Source of the DNA: Gillisella vitis
Lineage (GTDB): Bacteria > Pseudomonadota > Alphaproteobacteria > Rhizobiales > Rhizobiaceae
Reading direction: 5' to 3'
DNA length: 64,000 nucleotides
Assembly: GCF_014204625.1 (NCBI RefSeq)
Contig: NZ_JACHLU010000008.1
Span: forward strand, 115,970-179,969
The notes under the pieces were generated by a model, which made no database searches, was not told the DNA's origin, and worked only from the letters and a program-made list of their open reading frames with translations. This document shows, piece after piece, positions 57,971 to 64,000 of this stretch (positions within the stretch are counted from its first letter, which is position 1; each line of letters opens with the position of its first letter). Both the position numbers and the translations under genes were made by a program.

Positions 57971-59857
57971 ATGATCTCAATTAACGACGTTTCCGCTCGC
58001 ATTGCTGGCCGCCTTCTCATCGACCACGCCACGATTTCGCTGCCCACGGGCGTGAAAGCGGGCCTTGTGGGCCGCAATGGTGCCGGCAAATCCACCCTGT
58101 TTCGGGTCATTACCGGCGATCTCGCTTCAGAATCCGGCTCGGTCTCGATTCCGAAAGCGGCTAAAATCGGTCAGGTGGCGCAGGAAGCCCCCGGCACCGA
58201 GGACAGCCTGATTTCCATCGTGCTGGCCGCCGATAAGGAGCGCACCGCGCTTCTGGCTGAAGCCGAGACCGCCACCGACCCGAACCGCATTGCAGACATT
58301 CAGATGCGGCTGGTGGATATTGATGCCCATTCGGCAGAGGCGCGCGCCTCCAGCATTCTGGCAGGCCTCGGTTTTGATCAGGCAGCCCAGCTTCGCCCGG
58401 CTTCCGCTTTCTCTGGCGGCTGGCGTATGCGCGTGGCCTTGGCGGCTGTACTGTTTGCCGAACCTGATCTGCTGCTGCTGGACGAGCCGACCAACTATCT
58501 CGACCTTGAAGGCACGTTGTGGCTGGAAGATTATATCCGCCGTTATCCGCACACTGTCATCATCATCAGCCATGATCGTGATCTGTTGAACAATGCCGTC
58601 AATGCCATTGTCCATCTCGATCAGAAAAAGCTGACCTTCTATCGCGGTGGCTATGACCAGTTCGAGCGCCAGAAGGCCGAGAACGACGAATTGCAGATGA
58701 AGTCCAAGGCCAAGAATGATGCGGCCCGCAAGCATTTGCAAAGTTTCATCGACCGTTTCAAGGCCAAGGCCACCAAGGCCAAACAGGCCCAGAGCCGCGT
58801 AAAAGCGCTGGAACGCATGGGCACGGTGGCCGCTGTGATTGAAGATCATGTGCAGCCCATCACGTTCCCCGAGCCAGAAAAGCAGCCCGCCTCGCCGATC
58901 ATCGCCATCAATGGCGGTGCTGTGGGCTATGAGCCGGGCAAGCCGATTTTGAAAAACCTCAACCTGCGTATCGATGCCGATGACCGCATTGCCCTGCTGG
59001 GCTCAAACGGCAATGGTAAATCCACCTTTGCCAAGTTTATCTCCGGTCGCCTGCCGCCCGAAAGCGGCGATCTGCGGCTGGCTCCCAGCCTGAAAATCGG
59101 CTTTTTCGCCCAGCATCAGCTCGATGATCTGGTGCCTGCCGACACGCCGGTGGAACATGTGCGCCGCCTGATGCCTGCCGCACCGGAAGCCAAGGTGCGC
59201 GCCCGCGTGGCGCAAATGGGCCTGACCACGGAAAAGATGAACACCGCCGCCAAGGATCTTTCCGGTGGCGAAAAGGCCCGTCTGTTGATGGGCTTGGCCG
59301 CCTTCCATGCGCCCAATCTGCTGATCCTCGACGAGCCAACCAACCATCTGGACATCGACAGCCGCCGCGCGTTGATCGAAGCGCTGAACGATTACGATGG
59401 CGCTGTTATCCTGATCTCCCATGATCGACATTTGATTGAGGCGACCGTGGACCGGCTCTGGCTGGTCAACAACGGCACCGTCACCACCTTTGAAGGTGAC
59501 ATGGAAGAATACCGGGACCTGATCGTGTCATCCGGTAAAAAAAAAGAAGAAAAAGTTGAAATAGCCGTTGAGGCGGGCAACAAGGCAGACCAGCGCAAGG
59601 CCAATGCTGAAAAGCGGGCAGCGCTGGCTCCTTTGAAGAAAAAGATCAACGAAATCGAGTCTCTGACCAAGAAACTCGAGACTTTGATTCAAGGCCTTGA
59701 TGCAGAACTTGCAGACCCGGTGTTATATGAAAAACATCCGGGAAAGGCGGCAGAAAAAGCCAAGCAACGTGGTGAAGCCGCTGCAAAATTGACTGCGGCC
59801 GAAGAACAATGGCTTGAGCTTTCGACAGACTATGAAGAGGCAATGGCGCGCGATTAG
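57971..59857 (+). CDS. ABC-F family ATPase
   Basis: Soluble twin-ATPase of about 628 residues without membrane domains. First Walker A is GRNGAGKST with SGGWRMR signature; second is GSNGNGKST with LSGGEKARL. DEPTNYLDL and DEPTNHLDI are the Walker B regions. A charged linker links the two, and a coiled-coil region rich in Lys/Glu ends the protein (about 540-628), as in Uup and YheS. Likely acts on ribosomes, or on DNA repair as for Uup. Start ATG at 57971 lacks a clear ribosome-binding site; a longer frame begins at 57896. Confidence 0.92.
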   Translation: MISINDVSARIAGRLLIDHATISLPTGVKAGLVGRNGAGKSTLFRVITGDLASESGSVSIPKAAKIGQVAQEAPGTEDSLISIVLAADKERTALLAEAETATDPNRIADIQMRLVDIDAHSAEARASSILAGLGFDQAAQLRPASAFSGGWRMRVALAAVLFAEPDLLLLDEPTNYLDLEGTLWLEDYIRRYPHTVIIISHDRDLLNNAVNAIVHLDQKKLTFYRGGYDQFERQKAENDELQMKSKAKNDAARKHLQSFIDRFKAKATKAKQAQSRVKALERMGTVAAVIEDHVQPITFPEPEKQPASPIIAINGGAVGYEPGKPILKNLNLRIDADDRIALLGSNGNGKSTFAKFISGRLPPESGDLRLAPSLKIGFFAQHQLDDLVPADTPVEHVRRLMPAAPEAKVRARVAQMGLTTEKMNTAAKDLSGGEKARLLMGLAAFHAPNLLILDEPTNHLDIDSRRALIEALNDYDGAVILISHDRHLIEATVDRLWLVNNGTVTTFEGDMEEYRDLIVSSGKKKEEKVEIAVEAGNKADQRKANAEKRAALAPLKKKINEIESLTKKLETLIQGLDAELADPVLYEKHPGKAAEKAKQRGEAAAKLTAAEEQWLELSTDYEEAMARD

Positions 59858-59970
59858 ACTCTGTCAGGGTCAGATTGAGCCAGACAGACTCTCAACGTCG
59901 TCGTTATCGCTTGTCTTTTTGGTAAAACCGATGATCACTTTTCCCTGACAAGCTGTAAAATGACCATAAA

Positions 59971-60005
59971 ACAGGATCGAAAGCATATGCTGTTTTCGAT
60001 CCTGT
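59971..60005 (+). terminator. Terminator after the ABC-F gene
   Basis: ACAGGATCGAAA / TTTCGATCCTGT, 12-bp perfect stem with an 11-base loop, followed by ATTTGTATTTG. It lies about 115 bases after the ABC-F stop. Confidence 0.8.
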
Positions 60006-60764
60006 ATTTGTATTTGGTTGCGCAAATATCGTAAAAAAAGCACTGACAGAGCAACCGATACTGCTTCAATTCAGAATGCAAATGAAGGATTATAGGAAAA
60101 TTTTATTGGCACAAGTCATATCTTTTATCAGTTTTTTTCAAAAATATATTGAAGCCATATGTTTTCAGTCTTGAATTTTAAAAAATAAAATATTGATTTT
60201 ATTGACTAAAATAAAATACCCATATATTTTTATGGATAATTTTATATTAGTGATATTTTAATTTGTTATCAACATCATCCCCTCATGAAGTAGAATACAG
60301 CAACGCTATCAGATCTTTGTACAGTCAACATTCACTACAGAACAGGATGATGTCGGAAATCTATAGACTTCAGTGACAGACAAATAACAATGCTGCACGA
60401 TCTCTTGAATATTGACCATCGAAAGCAATGACGCACGCACTCCTTTCAAGGACGCATGTGCATTCTTCCTATCAAGAGACAAAGAGCCGCAAACTATAGT
60501 GCAATACAGCGCCTCGCGTTTCAAGCCAGCACTATAACTGGCTTTCATCACCCTCGTACACTGACGCTTTCACGTTGTTCATGCTCGCGTGCACTCGATT
60601 TTTGTTGATGCCGCTTGCGCAATCATCCTGACGATCACCGAGCAAGATTTTGCTCCGGTGAGCACAACTATGCCAGTCACCGCGCAATGATGCGCGGACC
60701 CATTCAAAACAGACGATGGGCCGGACATGAAATCCTCCCATTGCCGCACATTGGAATAGATGCC
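60006..60764. other. Gene-free AT-rich region
   Basis: About 760 bases without a convincing gene. The first third (60080-60270) is very AT-rich, with runs such as TTTTTATGGATAATTTTATATTAG; the rest returns to ordinary composition. A 7-bp hairpin CCGCGCA / TGCGCGG is at 60680-60697 in the leader of the chemoreceptor gene. Small frames on the minus strand here have no coding look. It presumably carries the chemoreceptor promoter. Confidence 0.5.
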
Positions 60765-62696
60765 ATGCTTCGTCATTACTCGCTGAAATCCTCTCTCACC
60801 GGAGCCTTGACCGGACTGATGCTGCTGCTCGTCATCCAGGGCGGCTTTGCGTTATTCTCGATGGCCAGTATATTTGAAAACGTAAAAGGGCTGGCGCAGG
60901 ACGCCGTTCCCAGCGTTGACATCACCAATCGGCTGAATATTTCACTTGCCAATCTGCGGGGCTTGGAAACGCGGCATGTGCTCAGCACAACGCAAAAGGA
61001 AATGCAGGAAACGGATGCAGCGCTCAACAAAGAGCGTGAAAAACTCAACAGCCGCATGGCAGCCTATGAAAAGCTGATTTCACTGCAAACTGAAGTCGAT
61101 GCCTTTGCTGCGTTCAAAAAAGAGCTGGCGATTTACCTGTCGCTTGATCAGAAAATGCTCGAGTATTCGAGACGCGGCGAAAAAGACAAGGCGGCCACCC
61201 TGCTTGTTGAGGACATGGTCAAAGCCTATGATGCGATGGATACTCAGGCGGACATTTTTCGGGATGCAAACGTCGATGCCGCAAAAGACATGTATCTGAA
61301 AGCATCGAAAGCCTTCGACACCTCCCTTTTTCTGAACGTGCTCGTGCTGGTGCTTGGCGCTGGCGCAGGCATTGGTGCCATGGTTTTTGTCTCGCGTGGG
61401 GTGTCCACGCCAATCCAGAAACTGACCCGCTCCATGGCGACCTTGGCCAACAATGATTTCTCCACGCAGGTTCTGTATCTGGACCGCGAAAATGAAATTG
61501 GTGCCATGGCCCGCGCGCTTGAAGTGTTCAAGAAAAACGGCCTGCATGTTCTGCAAATGAACGCACAGGAACTGCATATGCGCCAGAAATGCGATGAACT
61601 GCGGGATAGCATTGGCGAAGTGGTGGCCGCTGCCGTGGTTGGAGATTTCAGCCAGCGCATCACCCAGGATTTTGATTTTCCTGATCTGAATGCCTTCGCA
61701 TCCTCCATGAATGAGCTGGTGCATTCGATAGATTCGGGCCTTGGAGAAACACGCCGCGTTGTGGCCGCGCTCAATGACGGTGATCTGACAGATGCCATGC
61801 GCGGACAATTTCAAGGTGCTTTCGCCGAATTGCAAACCAATGTGAACAATACAATGGGTGTATTGCGCGCCATTGTTGGCGAAGTCCGCTCCTCGGTCGA
61901 TATGATCAACTCCGGTTCCGGTGAATTGCGTGTAGCTTCAGATGACCTTGCCAAACGCACCGAGCAGCAGGCGGCGGCGCTGGAGGAAACCTCTTCGGCC
62001 CTCGAAGAGATTACCAGCACCGTGCACACATCCACCCAACGCGCACTGGAAACCAGCAAAATGGTCGAGGGCACGCGCCGCAGCACGGAGGAATCGGCGT
62101 CAGTCGTCCATGATGCCATTTCCGCCATGGGCCGCATTGAACAGGCCTCCGACGAGATTGGCAAAATCCTGAATGTCATTGACGAAATCGCCTTCCAGAC
62201 CAATCTTCTCGCCCTCAACGCCGGTGTGGAGGCCGCCCGCGCCGGAGAGGCTGGCAAAGGCTTTGCCGTGGTTGCTCAAGAGGTGCGTGAACTGGCTCAA
62301 CGTTCTGCCATCGCCGCCAAGGACATTAAAAGCCTGATCACAAAATCAGGTCAGGAAGTGTCGGCAGGCGTCCGGCTTGTCACGGCCACGGGCGATGCCC
62401 TCAACAGGATCCGCGACCATGTGGTCGACATCAACACGCAGGTGCACGAAATTGCCCAGGCCGCAAAAGAGCAATCCCACAAGCTGCAAGAGGTTAACTC
62501 GGCTGTCGGCCAGATGGATCAGGTCACTCAGCGCAATGCAGCCATGGTCGAAGAAACCACCGCCAGCACCAACCGCCTTGCCGATGATGCCATGAACCTT
62601 GCCCGGCTGATCGGGCACTTCAAACTGGACAGCCATCCATCCAGCAAGGAGCGCCAGCACAACAGCAATGCCATGCGCTATAGCATCGTGGCATAA
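60765..62696 (+). CDS. Methyl-accepting chemotaxis protein
   Basis: Inner-membrane chemoreceptor of about 643 residues. TM1 lies at about 12-34, a four-helix-bundle ligand domain at 35-185 ([28 protein letters not shown]), TM2 at 188-212, then HAMP and a long cytoplasmic coil. The signalling tip is [42 protein letters not shown]. There is no NWETF-type tail (it ends [10 protein letters not shown]), so no CheR tether. Start ATG 60765 has GGAAT upstream; longer in-frame starts are not supported. Ligand unknown. Confidence 0.94.
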   Translation: MLRHYSLKSSLTGALTGLMLLLVIQGGFALFSMASIFENVKGLAQDAVPSVDITNRLNISLANLRGLETRHVLSTTQKEMQETDAALNKEREKLNSRMAAYEKLISLQTEVDAFAAFKKELAIYLSLDQKMLEYSRRGEKDKAATLLVEDMVKAYDAMDTQADIFRDANVDAAKDMYLKASKAFDTSLFLNVLVLVLGAGAGIGAMVFVSRGVSTPIQKLTRSMATLANNDFSTQVLYLDRENEIGAMARALEVFKKNGLHVLQMNAQELHMRQKCDELRDSIGEVVAAAVVGDFSQRITQDFDFPDLNAFASSMNELVHSIDSGLGETRRVVAALNDGDLTDAMRGQFQGAFAELQTNVNNTMGVLRAIVGEVRSSVDMINSGSGELRVASDDLAKRTEQQAAALEETSSALEEITSTVHTSTQRALETSKMVEGTRRSTEESASVVHDAISAMGRIEQASDEIGKILNVIDEIAFQTNLLALNAGVEAARAGEAGKGFAVVAQEVRELAQRSAIAAKDIKSLITKSGQEVSAGVRLVTATGDALNRIRDHVVDINTQVHEIAQAAKEQSHKLQEVNSAVGQMDQVTQRNAAMVEETTASTNRLADDAMNLARLIGHFKLDSHPSSKERQHNSNAMRYSIVA

Positions 62697-62732
62697 ATCG
62701 GAATCGGCACGATGCTATAGCTTTTTGTTTTT
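62678..62732 (+). terminator. Terminator overlapping the chemoreceptor stop codon
   Basis: CTATAGCATCGTG (62678-62690) and its perfect complement (62708-62720), 13 bp with a 17-base loop, followed by CTTTTTGTTTTTG. The left arm lies within the last codons of the chemoreceptor gene. Confidence 0.8.
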
Positions 62733-62777
62733 GCATCGGATTTTTCCGAAAACCGGGGCCACTTTTCGGTCCGATGC
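62733..62777. repeat. Dispersed palindromic element
   Basis: GCATCGGA / TCCGATGC outer arms enclosing TTTTTCCGAAAACCGGGGCC and ACTTTTCGG. This form is familiar from many rhizobial intergenic regions; its role is unclear. Confidence 0.6.
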
Positions 62778-62811
62778 TCTATGTGACATAAATAACCAAA
62801 AGCGGCGACAG

Positions 62812-62845
62812 AAAACCGCTGGCGCAGGAATGCACCAGCGGTTTT
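62812..62845 (+). terminator. Hairpin with flanking T run
   Basis: AAAACCGCTGG / CCAGCGGTTTT, 11-bp perfect stem and 12-base loop, in the gap before the deacetylase gene. Terminator-like in either direction. Confidence 0.65.
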
Positions 62846-62953
62846 GCTTTGACGCTTTATGGCAAGAATATCAACGGTTGCACCACTCCATCAATAACTC
62901 ATTAACCATGTTTCGCTTATCTGATTCTATCATTTTTCACGAAGAATCACATC

Positions 62954-63811
62954 ATGCTCCCTCGCCTGCTCGCCAGCGCCGCCCTTGCTCTCTGCCTTGC
63001 TGGCTGCGCCAGCCCCACCCCATCAACGCTATCGATGCGCACGTCGTTTGCGCCGGTGGCAGAGCGGCCCAAACCGCTTCAGGCCCATGATCCCGTACCA
63101 ATGGAGCCGCAAAGCTGGATGGGGCGAAGCCGCAACAGCCAGTTGGCGGGGCGCACGCTGACGGTGTCCAGCATTCAGGACATCAAGCTTGGCCCCAAAG
63201 AGGTGCTGCTGACCTTTGATGACGGCCCTGCGGTCAAAAGAACCGAGACTGTGCTGGATGCACTGGACGAGTATAACGTCAAGGCAACCTTCATGCTGGT
63301 GGGCGAAATGGCCAAAAGCCATCCTGAGATCGTGCAGGACGCCATCCGCCGCGGTCACACCATTGGCAGCCACACCTACCGCCACCCCAACCTGAAGGCC
63401 ATGGGCTTTGATCAGGCAATGAACGAGATCATGCGCGGCGAAAATGCCGTGCGAGATGCCGCTGGCACCAATATTGTTGGCTTTTTCCGCTTTCCTTATC
63501 TGGCTGATACGCCGAAATTGCGCCACGCTCAGGCCAGCCGTGGCACCGTTGTGCTGGATGTCGATGTCGACACCAAGGACTATTACAAGGACACCGCCGC
63601 ACAGGTGCTGGACCGCACCATGGCCGAACTGGCCAAGCGTCAAGGCGGTATCATCCTGATGCACGACATCCACACCAGAACCGTCGCCATGCTGCCGATG
63701 CTGTTGAAGCGTCTGGATGCTGAGGGCTACAAAGTGGTGACATTGCATTATGGCACGCCGCCAAACCAGATGATGGCGGCCCGACCCTCGACCAAAAAGC
63801 GCACCCTTTGA
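62954..63811 (+). CDS. Lipoprotein polysaccharide deacetylase (NodB homology)
   Basis: 285-residue envelope enzyme. The lipobox LAGC near residue 18-21 makes it a predicted lipoprotein. The NodB domain shows the metal and catalytic motifs TFDDGP (about 92), SHTYRHP (about 138) and RFPYL (about 178), with LMHDIH near the end. It would remove acetyl groups from a glycan such as peptidoglycan, a cell-wall polymer or an exopolysaccharide. ATG 62954 has no strong ribosome-binding site. The IS-like sequence starts about 90 bases after it. Confidence 0.9.
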   Translation: MLPRLLASAALALCLAGCASPTPSTLSMRTSFAPVAERPKPLQAHDPVPMEPQSWMGRSRNSQLAGRTLTVSSIQDIKLGPKEVLLTFDDGPAVKRTETVLDALDEYNVKATFMLVGEMAKSHPEIVQDAIRRGHTIGSHTYRHPNLKAMGFDQAMNEIMRGENAVRDAAGTNIVGFFRFPYLADTPKLRHAQASRGTVVLDVDVDTKDYYKDTAAQVLDRTMAELAKRQGGIILMHDIHTRTVAMLPMLLKRLDAEGYKVVTLHYGTPPNQMMAARPSTKKRTL

Positions 63812-63901
63812 GAAGAGGCTTAGGCTGGGGACCAGATCAAACTCTTGTCACTATTATCTGATTCCCTGTTTTTTTGAGGATGAGAAGGCAAGGAGGCTGT
63901 T

Positions 63902-64000
63902 ATGTGCGATCTTTTCTGGTTATCCGATGAAGCATGGAAGGCGATAGAACCCCATCTGCCCAAGAACCAACCTGGGGCCCGACGTGTCGATGACCGGCGT
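63902..64000 (+). mobile_element. IS5-family transposase, start of gene (runs off window)
   Basis: ATG followed by 33 codons to the window end. The protein starts MCDLFWLSDEAWKAIEPHLP and continues KNQPGARRVDDRR, typical of the N-terminus of IS5-family (IS427-like) transposases. The DDE catalytic part is beyond the edge. The left inverted repeat should lie between 63812 and 63901, but I cannot place it without the right end. This is the only mobile element visible. Confidence 0.8.

Noticed and set aside
60309..60551. Minus-strand 80-codon frame in the AT-rich gap
   Set aside because: No ribosome-binding site, no recognisable motif, composition unlike neighbouring genes.

Overview
The window is a dense stretch of alphaproteobacterial chromosome. 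It most resembles a member of the Rhizobiaceae (Agrobacterium/Allorhizobium/Rhizobium type). The pointers are a BigR-Blh sulfide-detoxification operon, an LdtR/L,D-transpeptidase pair, an HdaA-type DnaA regulator next to ppk/ppx, an aspartate-type HemB, a Bpt-type leucyltransferase, DUF6163 and RDD neighbours of hemB, and dispersed palindromic repeats of the RIME kind. Most of it is housekeeping. I see no prophage, integrated conjugative element, CRISPR array, rRNA or tRNA. The only clear mobile DNA is the first 33 codons of an IS5-like transposase at the right edge.

Layout. 1-6.3 kb: an orphan small gene facing glyA-nrdR-ribD-ribE, then an exported L,D-transpeptidase and its probable regulator LdtR. 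6.4-9.7 kb: DUF6163 membrane protein, hemB, RDD protein, bpt. 9.7-15.1 kb: signalling cluster with a GAF/EAL protein, a methyltransferase and a membrane GGDEF-EAL protein. 15.1-19.3 kb: parC and an exported protein of unknown function, each next to a mosaic palindromic repeat. 19.3-30.7 kb: cytochrome P450, LpxL-like acyltransferase, aspS, MFS transporter, Tat-exported multicopper oxidase, rnd, a decayed GNAT acetyltransferase gene, an Rsm22-like methyltransferase and a DUF2891 protein. 30.7-35.6 kb: DUF2000/AraC divergent pair, phytase-like esterase, mntH/mntR. 35.6-43.3 kb: ppx, ppk, hdaA and an AI-2E permease on one strand, purM-purN on the other. 43.3-46.6 kb: blh-bigR-pmpA-pmpB-tauE under a striking palindrome. 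46.6-51.8 kb: Nudix hydrolase, molybdopterin oxidoreductase, rlmJ, GST, outer-membrane barrel protein. 52.1-59.9 kb: pteridine-reductase-like SDR, uvrC, pgsA, moaD, moaE, ndk, GST, ABC-F ATPase. 60-64 kb: a long AT-rich gene-free region, a chemoreceptor, a lipoprotein deacetylase, the IS start.

How the genes work together. Several runs overlap by 1-14 bases and look translationally coupled: ribD/ribE, purM/purN, the blh operon, molybdopterin oxidoreductase/Nudix, SDR/uvrC, pgsA/moaD/moaE, rsm22/DUF2891. The blh operon is the most complete system: BigR senses sulfur species, Blh combines a sulfurtransferase-like domain with a persulfide dioxygenase, and three membrane proteins move sulfur compounds.

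The least ordinary items are the 41-bp perfect palindrome before blh, two near-identical 106-bp elements in opposite orientation about 4 kb apart, the nested palindromic mosaic after the GGDEF-EAL gene, a pseudogene broken by short tandem duplications, and a PTR1-like catalytic triad in the SDR. I found no system I would call wholly undescribed.
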